From the NCBI GenBank assembly GCA_035265325.1, contig DATFOS010000177.1, positions 55,989-119,988 on the forward strand: a DNA stretch of 64,000 bases. Direction: 5' to 3'. The position numbers and the translations under genes are program-made. This DNA is from DATCLS01 sp035265325 (GTDB lineage Bacteria; Actinomycetota; Acidimicrobiia; Acidimicrobiales; VFJN01). Numbering within the stretch: the stretch's first letter is position 1; each line of letters starts with the position of its first letter. Shown here in pieces: positions 57,441 to 64,000 of this stretch. The notes under the pieces are model-generated. The model was not told the origin of the DNA, ran no database searches, and saw only the letters and a program-made list of their open reading frames with translations.

Positions 57441-58646
57441 TCAGGCGGCCGACTTCTCCAGGACGTGGACGCCGCAGGCGGAGCCGAGGCCGATGACGTG
57501 GGCCAAGCCCACGGTGGCACCCTCGATCTGGCGGTCGCCCGCCTCGCCCCGGAGGTGGTGGCACACCTCCCAGATGTTTGCGATGCCGGTCGCCGCGATC
57601 GGGTGGCCCTTCGACTCCAGGCCACCGGACACGTTCACCGGCGTGCTGCCGTCCCGCCACGTGGCGCCCGACTCGAAGAACGGCACCGCCTCGCCCGGGG
57701 CGCACAGCATCAGGTTGTCGTAGTGGACGAGCTCGGCCGTGGCGAAGCAGTCGTGCAGCTCGACCAGGTCGAGGTCCTCCGGGCTCACCCCGGCCTGCTC
57801 GTAAGCCTGGGTGGCGGCGTTGCGCGTGAGCGTGTTGACGTCCGGGAGGACCTGGCAGGCCTCTTCCCACGGGTCGGTCGTCAGCACCGACGCCGACACC
57901 TTGATCGCCCGCCGGCGCTGCTCGGCCGACAGCGTGGCCAGCTTCTCGCCGCTCACGACCACCGCCGCGGCGGCCCCGTCGCAGTTGGCCGAGCACATCG
58001 GCCGGGTGTTCGGGTAGGCGATCATCACGTCGCCCATGATGTGCTCGAGCGACATCTTCTTCGTGTAGGCGGCCAGCGGGTTGAGCGTCGAGTGGGCGTG
58101 GTTCTTCTCGCTGATGCGGGCGAACAGCTCGAAGCTCGTGCCCCCGTAGCGGTGGCCGTACTCCATGCCGATCTGGGCGAACACGCCCGGCATGGTCTCG
58201 GTGCCGATGCGCCCGTCGATCGGGGCGACGGCGCCGTAGCGGCCGTCGGGCGCCCAGGTGTCGCCCTCCTTCTTGCGGGCCGCTCCGGCCAGCAGGCCGG
58301 CGCCCGCCAGCTTCTCGACGCCGACGGCCAGGCCGACCTCGGTCTCGCCCGCCTTGACGGCCATGATCGCCGTGCGCAGGGCGGTCGCCCCCGTGGCGCA
58401 GGCGTTGGCCACGTTGTAGACCGGGATGCCCGTCTGGCCGACCTGCTTCTGCAGCTGCTGGCCGATGCCCGCGCCCGCGTTCATGAGGTTGCCGGCGGCG
58501 AGGACGCCCACGTCCTTCATCGTCACCCCGGCGTCGGCCAGGGCGGCCATGGTGGCCTCGGACGCCAGGTCGACGGCGTCCTTGTCGAGGTGCTTGCCGA
58601 ACTTGGTCATGTGGATCCCGAGGATCCAGACGTCGTCGGTCGCCAT
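57441..58646 (-). CDS. SCP-x-like thiolase (lipid-transfer protein)
   Basis: 401 residues from ATG 58646. Nucleophile loop NVANACATGATALRTAIMA gives the active Cys. The late GGLESKGHPIAATG gives the active His. Final GLAHVIGLGSACGVHVLEK closes the thiolase fold. The C of the usual second active-site position (CxG) is also present. These proteins form aldol/thiolase complexes with DUF35 OB-fold partners in steroid side-chain and fatty-acid metabolism. Two bases separate it from the DUF35 stop, so they are coupled. Confidence 0.93.
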   Translation of the reverse strand: MATDDVWILGIHMTKFGKHLDKDAVDLASEATMAALADAGVTMKDVGVLAAGNLMNAGAGIGQQLQKQVGQTGIPVYNVANACATGATALRTAIMAVKAGETEVGLAVGVEKLAGAGLLAGAARKKEGDTWAPDGRYGAVAPIDGRIGTETMPGVFAQIGMEYGHRYGGTSFELFARISEKNHAHSTLNPLAAYTKKMSLEHIMGDVMIAYPNTRPMCSANCDGAAAAVVVSGEKLATLSAEQRRRAIKVSASVLTTDPWEEACQVLPDVNTLTRNAATQAYEQAGVSPEDLDLVELHDCFATAELVHYDNLMLCAPGEAVPFFESGATWRDGSTPVNVSGGLESKGHPIAATGIANIWEVCHHLRGEAGDRQIEGATVGLAHVIGLGSACGVHVLEKSAA

Positions 58647-58648
58647 GG

Positions 58649-59050
58649 TCAGCTGCCCTCCTGCGGCTCGAACCCGAACCCGATCGCCTCGGTGCCGGTC
58701 GAGTCGGTGCCCACCGGTACCGTCGTGAGCCGGACCTTCATCCCCAACGACACGTGCTCCGGGTCCGGCGGCACGTTCACGAGGTTGCCGCGCACGCTTG
58801 TCCCGTCGCAGTCCACGACCGCCGCCACGAACGGCACCGGGATGCCCGGCGCCGCCATCGAGACGATCGTGAACGCCCGCACCTCGCCCTCTGTCGCCAC
58901 CGTCACCGGCGCGAACGACGTGCCGGAACACGCCGCGCAGGCGTTGCGTCGGTCGAAGAACCGCGCCCCGCACGCCGTGCACTCCTGCGCCACCAGGTGC
59001 GGGTCGTCCCCCAGCACCAGGTAGTCCACCAACGGGACCCGTTCGCTCAC
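58649..59050 (-). CDS. DUF35 OB-fold zinc-ribbon protein, thiolase partner
   Basis: 133 residues from GTG 59050 with a GGGAAGGGAA site. The zinc-ribbon is CTACGARFFDRRNACAAC and the OB-fold has VRAFTIVSMAAPGIPVPFVA and NLVNVPPDPEHVSLGMKVRL. Such proteins bind acyl-CoA next to the thiolase active site. Stop is 2 nt from the thiolase start. The operon faces a palindromic TetR-type site. Confidence 0.93.
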   Translation of the reverse strand: MSERVPLVDYLVLGDDPHLVAQECTACGARFFDRRNACAACSGTSFAPVTVATEGEVRAFTIVSMAAPGIPVPFVAAVVDCDGTSVRGNLVNVPPDPEHVSLGMKVRLTTVPVGTDSTGTEAIGFGFEPQEGS

Positions 59051-59097
59051 GCCGTTCCCTTCCCTCCGGTCACGCCCTCCCGCATGGGTACTCTCGA

Positions 59098-59113
59098 TTG
59101 ACCGACCGGTCAA
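59098..59113. promoter_or_regulatory. Palindrome between the OB-fold/thiolase operon and SnoaL-like gene
   Basis: TTGACC-GACC-GGTCAA is a 16-bp inverted repeat, itself containing the palindrome GACCGGTC. It lies 47 bp from the OB-fold start and 95 bp from the SnoaL-like start. Sites like this are bound by TetR regulators of acyl-CoA metabolism; the regulator gene is not in the window. Confidence 0.7.
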
Positions 59114-59208
59114 GGTGGGAGGCTGGGCGGGTGCTCAGCCATCGCGGCAGAGGCGACGACCGGCCCGCGCTTGACCTCAACGTGGCTCGAGGTGTGAGCC
59201 TGCGTGGC

Positions 59209-59628
59209 ATGCGCACGACCGACACCGACACGACGGCGGCCGACCTCGCCGCCATCCACGCCGTCGTAGCGACGATCCAGCATGCCCAACAGACGGAGGA
59301 CGTGGACGAGTTCGTGTCCCTGTTCCGCCCCGACGCCATCTGGACGACCGCGGCCGGCAGGCGCCTGTTCGGGCGGGAGGCGATCGCCGCCTTCACCGCC
59401 CGGGCCCTGCCGGGGGCGATGGCGGCGTCGACCGCCACGTACACCGTGGAGCACGTCCTCTTCATCCGGCCGGACGTGGCCGCGGTCAAGGTCCGCCAGC
59501 AGCCGGTGACCCTCGCCGGCGACCCGATCCCCGGCGAGCACGACGGCTCGCCGCTCTACGTGATGGCCAAGGAGGACGGCCGCTGGCTCCTCACGGCCTG
59601 CCAGAACACCGCCGTCACCGACGGGTGA
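59209..59628 (+). CDS. SnoaL/SgcJ-like (NTF2-fold) protein
   Basis: 139 residues from ATG 59209 (longer upstream starts run through the palindrome). DLAAIHAVVATIQHAQQTED, then EFVSLFRPDAIWTTAAGRRL, AIAAFTARALP and a final YVMAKEDGRWLLTACQNTAV fit the NTF2-like SgcJ/EcaC fold. It probably binds a small hydrophobic molecule. Its role alongside the thiolase is unknown. It converges on the PheS-like gene with a 14-nt overlap. Confidence 0.88.
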   Translation: MRTTDTDTTAADLAAIHAVVATIQHAQQTEDVDEFVSLFRPDAIWTTAAGRRLFGREAIAAFTARALPGAMAASTATYTVEHVLFIRPDVAAVKVRQQPVTLAGDPIPGEHDGSPLYVMAKEDGRWLLTACQNTAVTDG

Positions 59629-60784
59629 CGGCCCACTGGCCGGCCCGGCCCCGGTGGAGGGCGGCGTAGGCGCGGTCGCGCAGGACGTTGGCCTCGGCGT
59701 CGGTGAGCGTGCGGTCGAGGGGGCGGACCACGATGCGGGCCAGCACGTTCTTGTGCGACGCGTCCATCCCGAGGCGGGCCCGGGCCGCCGGCGGGACGTC
59801 GTCGTACCCGACCTCGGACAGGACCGTGACCGCCTCCAGGAGGTCGGCGTCGGGGCCGAGCGCCTCCCGCACCCGATCGCCCAGGTCTTCGGCGGCGTCG
59901 TCGGCCGGGATGGCGAGGGACAGGTCCCGCGTCACGGCCGGCAGGTGAGACACCGGCCGGTAGGGCGCCAGGTCGAGCATCTGCGCCGCCACGCGGGGGT
60001 CGGACGAGCGCAGCAGGCGGATGTCCCGCACGCCCGTGCGCAGCATCAGGAGGCGGTCGAGCCCGATCCCGAGCGCCAGGCCGGCCCAGCCGCCCGCCTC
60101 GCCGGGCCGTGCGCCGCCGGGTGCGTCCACGGGGAGCCCGGCCCCAGCCAGGACCTCTCGGTGGGCGAGGCCGCACTCCCCCACCTCGACCCACTCGTCG
60201 CCGTCGAGGACGTCAACCTGACGGCCGAGCAACGTGTACGGGTGGGTGCGGGCCGCCCACCGCCAGGTCCGGCGGGGCAGGAGGGCGTCGAGCAGCGCCC
60301 GCACCATGCCGGCGAGGTCGGCGATGCCGAGCGGGCGGCGGGCGATGCGCCAGAGGTCCAGCTGGTGGGGCGTGCCGGTGTGGAGGCGATCGATGGCGTC
60401 GCGGCGGTACGTGATGCCGGGACAGACGAGCAGCACGTCGTCCGGCCCGGCCTCCCCCTCGGCCGCCAGGCCCCGCAGCGCCGGCGGCACCAGGGCGCTC
60501 GTGTGGCTGCGCAGGACGTGGTCGTCGTCGACGTAGCGGGTGTAGCGGGCGTCGCGGGTGACGGCAGCGGGCGGGTAGCGGAGGCGGTCGTAGTTGTCGG
60601 CGAGGTCGACGACCCGGGGACCTCGACCGAGGCGCACCTCGACGGTCGGGCCCCAGGCGGCGGACAGGGCGGTCACAGCAGCGTCGACCACGAGTTGGAT
60701 GGCGTGGGGGCCGGCGGCAGGGTCGGTGAGGTCGCGGACGGCGAGGTCATGCACGCGTTGGGCGGGCGTGAGATGGGTGGGCAC
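59615..60784 (-). CDS. srmL: PheS-related ligase with FDX-ACB domain (SrmL-like)
   Basis: 389 residues. The class II synthetase-like core has RYVDDDHVLRSHTSALVPPA (motif 2-like), VCPGITYRRDAIDRLHTGTP (PheS-like, with the HQLDLW segment) and GLALGIGLDRLLMLRTGVRD (motif 3). The C-terminal 100 residues, HLPAVTRDLSLAIPADDAAE onward, form a ferredoxin-fold anticodon-binding domain as in single-chain mitochondrial PheRS. I recall NCBI naming such proteins PheS-related mystery ligase SrmL. The N-terminal tRNA-binding coiled coil of PheS is absent, so it may not charge tRNA-Phe. Housekeeping PheS/T is not here. Confidence 0.8.
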   Translation of the reverse strand: MPTHLTPAQRVHDLAVRDLTDPAAGPHAIQLVVDAAVTALSAAWGPTVEVRLGRGPRVVDLADNYDRLRYPPAAVTRDARYTRYVDDDHVLRSHTSALVPPALRGLAAEGEAGPDDVLLVCPGITYRRDAIDRLHTGTPHQLDLWRIARRPLGIADLAGMVRALLDALLPRRTWRWAARTHPYTLLGRQVDVLDGDEWVEVGECGLAHREVLAGAGLPVDAPGGARPGEAGGWAGLALGIGLDRLLMLRTGVRDIRLLRSSDPRVAAQMLDLAPYRPVSHLPAVTRDLSLAIPADDAAEDLGDRVREALGPDADLLEAVTVLSEVGYDDVPPAARARLGMDASHKNVLARIVVRPLDRTLTDAEANVLRDRAYAALHRGRAGQWAVTRR

Positions 60785-61170
60785 GAAGCACTCCGGAGGT
60801 GAGCGGGACGGTCAGGTCGGTCGACCCTCGGCCCGCTCGCAAACCCGCCGGAGCCGGCGGGCGCCGCGGTTCAGCGCGCCACGCCCGTCCCCCGGCCCGT
60901 CGCGGGCCGAGGGCACCGAAATCGCATGCCCGGTCGCCTCGTCACGCCGCCACCCTCGCCCTCCCCCGCCTTGGGCGCAACCGCGTTTCGTCCCACCCGG
61001 CGATGAGTCGCCCGGCCCGCGGTCGTGCACGTGCAGACGGCACCGGCCCCCACCGACCCGGGAGCACCACCGTGGCGACCATCCTGGCCTCCGCCAGCAG
61101 CTCGCTCGATGGCGGAGCGGTGCCGGCGGCCGGCGTGACTAGGCCACGGGCGGCCGGGTAGCCCCGGACG
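60785..61170. other. 386-bp non-coding stretch: SrmL leader and LtrA upstream region
   Basis: No convincing gene. Two strong stem-loops are present: 60844-60861 and CGGCCCG-TCG-CGGGCCG at 60893-60909. On the minus strand an 18-codon frame (60927-60871, MRFRCPRPATGRGTGVAR) ends just before the first stem-loop. The right part, to the LtrA start at 61171, shows no operator or ribosome site that I can identify. Confidence 0.6.
60844..60861 (-). terminator. Attenuator-like stem-loop in the leader of the PheS-like gene
   Basis: On the minus strand CCCGCCGG-CT-CCGGCGGG is a perfect 8-bp stem followed by TTT, 60 nt before the SrmL-like start codon. A terminator inside a 5' leader suggests transcription attenuation. 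A leader peptide or other switch upstream is possible. Confidence 0.5.
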
Positions 61171-62430
61171 ATGGCGACGGACGAGACCTCGGACGACGAG
61201 GTCCTCCGGGCGCCCGACGGGCGGACGGAGGTCACGTTCACCGAGCTGTTCTTCGACCTCGTCTACGTCGTCGGCGTGACCCAGGTGACCGCCCGCCTGG
61301 CCGGCGACCTGAGCTGGCGCGGTGCGCTCGAGAGCCTGCTGTTCCTGCTCCCGCTGTGGTGGGCGTGGGTGTCGACCGCCTGGTTCACGAACTGGTTCGA
61401 CCCCGACCGGCGGCCGGTCCGGATGGTCCTCGTGCTCATCATGCTGGCCAGCCTGGTCATGACCGCCGCCGTGCCCGAGGCGCTCGGGGACCGGGGCCTC
61501 TGGTTCGCCGGCGCCTACGTGTCCATCCAGGTCGGGCGGACGGCCTACGCCGTCGTCGCCCTGCGCCGGCGGGGCGACGAGGCCGACCGCGCCCGCCTGC
61601 TCGACCAGCAACGGGCGCTCACCTGGGCGTTGGGCTCGGCGGTGCTGTGGCTGGCAGGCGGCGTCGTCATGGGACCGGCCCGGGTGGTGCTGTGGGTCGC
61701 CGCCCTGATCGTCGACTACTCCGCCCCGGCCGTGGGTTTCCGGGTGCCCGGCCACGGCCGGTCGACCACCACCGACTGGGACATCGAGGGCCAGCACCTC
61801 GCCGAGCGCTGCCAGTTGTTCCTCATCGTGGCGTTCGGCGAGTCGATCCTGGCGACCGGCGCCACGTTCGCCGACGACGAGCCGACCGCCACGACCGTGG
61901 CGTCCCTCGCCGTGGCGTTCGGCGGGAACGTGGCGCTGTGGTGGGTGTATTTCGACTACCACGCCGAGCGGGCCGCCGACACGATCGCCCGCCACCACGA
62001 CCCGGGCCGGCTGGGGCGCTCGGCCTACACCTACCTGCACGTGCCGATGGTGGCCGGCATCATCGTCACCGCGGTCGGCGACGAACTGGCGCTCAGCGAC
62101 CCGACCGGGACCACGGCCCTCGTCACCGCCGCCACCGTCCTGGGCGGCCCGGCCCTCTTCGTGGCCGGTCACGCCCTGTTCAAGGCGGTGCTGTTCCACA
62201 CCGTGTCCGTGCCGCGGTTGGTGGCCGTGGCGGCCCTCGGCCTGCTGGCACCGACGGCGACGGTCGTGGCGCCGCTCACCCTGTCCCTGCTCGCCACGCT
62301 GGTGGTCGGTGCGCTCGCCGCCTGGGACGTGTGGCGGCCGCCGGCGCTCGACCCGCCGTCCGTTTCCCCCGATCCGGGCGGGGAAGCGGCCGGCACCACG
62401 AGCAGCGACGGCGCCAGGAGCAAGCCATGA
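61171..62430 (+). CDS. ltrA: Low-temperature-requirement protein LtrA
   Basis: 419 residues with about 10-11 membrane helices. RTEVTFTELFFDLVYVVGVT is the family start, and WWAWVSTAWFTNWFDPDRRP and RCQLFLIVAFGESILATGAT are conserved loops with His/Glu/Asp. The C-terminal tail is Pro/Ser-rich. The Listeria gene was found in cold-growth screens; molecular function is unknown. Its stop overlaps the following small gene (ATGA). Confidence 0.94.
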   Translation: MATDETSDDEVLRAPDGRTEVTFTELFFDLVYVVGVTQVTARLAGDLSWRGALESLLFLLPLWWAWVSTAWFTNWFDPDRRPVRMVLVLIMLASLVMTAAVPEALGDRGLWFAGAYVSIQVGRTAYAVVALRRRGDEADRARLLDQQRALTWALGSAVLWLAGGVVMGPARVVLWVAALIVDYSAPAVGFRVPGHGRSTTTDWDIEGQHLAERCQLFLIVAFGESILATGATFADDEPTATTVASLAVAFGGNVALWWVYFDYHAERAADTIARHHDPGRLGRSAYTYLHVPMVAGIIVTAVGDELALSDPTGTTALVTAATVLGGPALFVAGHALFKAVLFHTVSVPRLVAVAALGLLAPTATVVAPLTLSLLATLVVGALAAWDVWRPPALDPPSVSPDPGGEAAGTTSSDGARSKP

Positions 62431-62783
62431 GGAACCCGTACCGGACCAGTGGACGTCTGCGGTTCGACGTGGCGTGCCAGGTGGTCCACGTCGAACGCGG
62501 GGCCTACTCGTCGATCGTCGACCTGGTGGCGCTCGAGCCGGCCCGGCTCGGCCACCTGCACATCCCCGCCGGCAGCCCGCTCTCCATCAGCTTCGGCTCC
62601 CGCAACGCCCTGGCCTGCGTCGACGTCCTGTCCGCCTGGGAGCGGAACGGCGTGGTGATCGAGCTGTCCTGCCGCGAGACCCGCCGCGGCGTCCGCTGCA
62701 CGTTCGCCCTCGGGCCGTACCGCCTCACCCTCCGGGCCACGAACGGCGCCCGGCTCGCCGAGGCCGCCCGCTCGCCGGCCTGA
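62427..62783 (+). CDS. Hypothetical protein coupled to LtrA
   Basis: 118 residues with an AGGAG site, overlapping the LtrA stop by 4 nt. RNPYRTSGRLRFDVACQVVH starts a beta-rich small domain (LGHLHIPAGSPLSISFGSRN; VVIELSCRETRRGVRCTF). No helices of note and no motif that I recognise. The overlap suggests a partner of LtrA. Its stop abuts that of the converging YkvA gene in TGATCA. Confidence 0.75.
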   Translation: MRNPYRTSGRLRFDVACQVVHVERGAYSSIVDLVALEPARLGHLHIPAGSPLSISFGSRNALACVDVLSAWERNGVVIELSCRETRRGVRCTFALGPYRLTLRATNGARLAEAARSPA

Positions 62784-63209
62784 TCAGCGCGGCGGCACCT
62801 CGGGACCGGCGGGCCCGAGCAGGCGTTCCAGCGTGCGCGGGTCGCCGTCCCAGGCGGCCAGCAGCGTCGCCCGCGGGACCGCACGGGCGGCGTAGCGCAG
62901 CGCGAGCGCCACGACCACGACATCGTCGAGCGGCCCGATGACCGGGAGGAACTCCGGCACGAGGTCGATGGGCGAGAGCACCCACAGGCCGGCCAGCACC
63001 ACCGCCACCTTGGCCCGGCGCGGCACCGAGGGGTCCTTGCGCAGCCGCCGCACCAGCCGCAGGCAGTGGGGCAGGAACCCGGCCAGCTCGCGCAGCGTCC
63101 CCGGGGGCAGCCGGGCCGCCAGCACGACGAGCACGACCCAGCTCGCCAGCAGGCATCCCGCCCCCACCAGGCACCACGCCCACCAGGCCATCCCCCGATC
63201 CAACTCCAT
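62784..63209 (-). CDS. YkvA/DUF1232 membrane protein
   Basis: 141 residues. Membrane helix 1 (about 8-32, WWAWCLVGAGCLLASWVVLV), then LRKDPSVPRRAKVAVVLAGLW and VLSPIDLVPEFLPVIGPLDD, the DUF1232 signature SPIDLIPDFIPVLGYLDD. The C-terminus is a soluble helical tail. Function is unknown for the family. Confidence 0.9.
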   Translation of the reverse strand: MELDRGMAWWAWCLVGAGCLLASWVVLVVLAARLPPGTLRELAGFLPHCLRLVRRLRKDPSVPRRAKVAVVLAGLWVLSPIDLVPEFLPVIGPLDDVVVVALALRYAARAVPRATLLAAWDGDPRTLERLLGPAGPEVPPR

Positions 63210-63266
63210 CGGCCACCGCCACGCACATCCCGCTCCGCGGGGGCTGGGCCGGCGGCGGGGCGGCGG

Positions 63267-64000
63267 CTACGACGGGTGGAAGCCCGTGAGCCTCGCCGGC
63301 CCGGCGCGTCCCGGCGTGGGGGGTCGGGGGGCGTCGTCCACCAGGAGGTGGGGCTCCTGGATCATGAGGGCGAGGCGCTCTCCCCAGCGGCACGAGGTCG
63401 GCGGGCCGGGGGCCTGGAGGGAGCGGACGGCATCGGCCAGCGGCCCGGTGCCGGGCTCGACCGTCACCATGGCCGGGTCGACCTCCGCCGGTGGCACCTC
63501 CATCCGGAACCGGACCCGGCGGGGTCGGTCGCCGACACAGGTGTACGCCTCGGCGTCGCCGGTGCCGGGCGGTGGCACGGCTGCAACGGGCGCCAGGGCC
63601 GGGCGGGGCAGCGTGACCGTGAGGGCGTGCTCGCGGCCGACGGCCACCCGGACGGCGACCGTGTCCGGCAGCACCGCCATCACGATCGAGCCCAGCGCGC
63701 CGGACACGCCCAGCGCCCAATACATGGCCTGGTCGTAGAAGGCGGTGTTGGTGACGCTCTGGCACAGGAGGGGCCGGGCGGGCGCCCGATCCGGGGCGCC
63801 GGGGCCATCGAGCCCGCCGAGGAGGGGCCGGGCCGGGACCGAGAGCGATACGTGGGCCGACGCCCCCCAGGCGGCGCGCCGGTAGTCGGCCAGCATCAGC
63901 GTCACCGGGACGGTACCGTCGCACCCCGGTTCGACCGCGAACCGGTCGCCCACGCCCAGGGCCTCGGCGACGTCGGGAGGCGCGTCGTACGCGACGAGCG
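63267..64000 (-). CDS. Hypothetical protein, 5' end outside the window
   Basis: The frame is open from the right edge (codons start at 63998), so the N-terminus is missing; at least 243 residues are visible. Segments such as RFAVEPGCDGTVPVTLMLAD and AFYDQAMYWALGVSGALGSI, then VLPDTVAVRVAVGREHALTV and PGTGPLADAVRSLQAPGPPT are not ones I can assign. The late VAVGREHAL gives a faint likeness to acetoacetate-decarboxylase-type folds. The C-terminus, LTGFHPS, is 57 bp from the YkvA gene. Confidence 0.6.
   Translation of the reverse strand, partial: LVAYDAPPDVAEALGVGDRFAVEPGCDGTVPVTLMLADYRRAAWGASAHVSLSVPARPLLGGLDGPGAPDRAPARPLLCQSVTNTAFYDQAMYWALGVSGALGSIVMAVLPDTVAVRVAVGREHALTVTLPRPALAPVAAVPPPGTGDAEAYTCVGDRPRRVRFRMEVPPAEVDPAMVTVEPGTGPLADAVRSLQAPGPPTSCRWGERLALMIQEPHLLVDDAPRPPTPGRAGPARLTGFHPS

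Noticed and set aside
60871..60927. Phe-rich leader peptide
   Set aside because: The 18-codon frame has just one Phe and no ribosome site, so it is not a classical phe leader. Kept only as part of the attenuator observation.
60785..61020. T-box riboswitch in the leader of the PheS-like gene
   Set aside because: The minus-strand sequence contains TGAACCGCGG, close to but lacking the UGGN-ACCGCG core, and I could not draw a convincing specifier stem. An attenuator is still possible and is listed separately.
63267..64000. Acetoacetate decarboxylase
   Set aside because: Only a faint VAVGREHAL likeness, and the N-terminal part is missing, so no function is assigned.

Overview
This 64 kb window is very GC-rich (well over 70% by eye) and densely packed. 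Genes lie on both strands with many 1-8 nt stop/start overlaps. Gene content points to Actinomycetota: a conservon-type sensor kinase, an ECF sigma/RskA-type anti-sigma pair, F420-type PPOX protein, SRPBCC proteins, two cytochromes P450, an SCP-x-like thiolase with a DUF35 OB-fold partner, a stand-alone LigD polymerase-domain protein, LtrA, and PaaX, ROK, MocR, TetR and MarR regulators. An acidimicrobial lineage would fit, but nothing here proves it. I see no rRNA, tRNA, CRISPR array, insertion sequence or replication origin. The window reads as chromosomal sequence.

Layout. 1-4937: 5'-truncated sensor kinase, 3-hydroxyacyl-CoA dehydrogenase facing a MarR regulator, a 46-residue EF-hand-like mini-protein, and the sigma/anti-sigma pair. 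4939-12032: a sugar or cyclitol uptake and catabolism locus (TIM-barrel isomerase, Gfo/Idh/MocA dehydrogenase, divergent ROK regulator, ABC ATPase, permease and binding lipoprotein). 12138-15073: a two-gene unit of a zinc-hook SMC-like ATPase and a small helical protein. 15131-20104: truncated RCK protein, F420 protein, MmcQ/YjbR protein, GNAT and PaaX, MarR and MFS. 20151-25796: M20 hydrolase, GCS2 ligase, P450, tandem DUF427 protein and alpha/beta hydrolase. 25844-26442: a Doc/ribbon-helix-helix toxin-antitoxin pair with a 19-bp palindromic operator. 26549-31669: a small helix-bundle protein, P450, methyltransferase, membrane protein, SH3 lipoprotein, NUDIX, and two tiny genes facing a MocR regulator. 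33348-37199: acyl-CoA synthetase, Asp-nucleophile hydrolase, TetR with twin operators, SRPBCC.

37327-46700 holds a stand-alone AAA ATPase, a Rho_N protein and, most notably, five overlapping minus-strand genes: SWIM, DUF5691, MoxR-type AAA, DUF5682, VWA. 46818-54600: RibD/DHFR-like reductase, SDR, GAF-PP2C-HATPase switch with its STAS partner, metallo-hydrolase, DUF4032 kinase-like protein, MOSC protein and a secreted protein. 54679-64000: an SDR gene remnant, LigD polymerase-like protein, methyltransferase, FMN protein, thiolase/OB-fold pair, SnoaL-like protein, PheS-like 'mystery ligase' with an attenuator-like leader, LtrA, small proteins and a truncated gene at the edge.

The two best candidates for little-described systems are the SWIM-DUF5691-MoxR-DUF5682-VWA operon and the zinc-hook ATPase with its small overlapping partner. 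Both have the tight translational coupling of protein complexes. Their roles are inferred, not shown.
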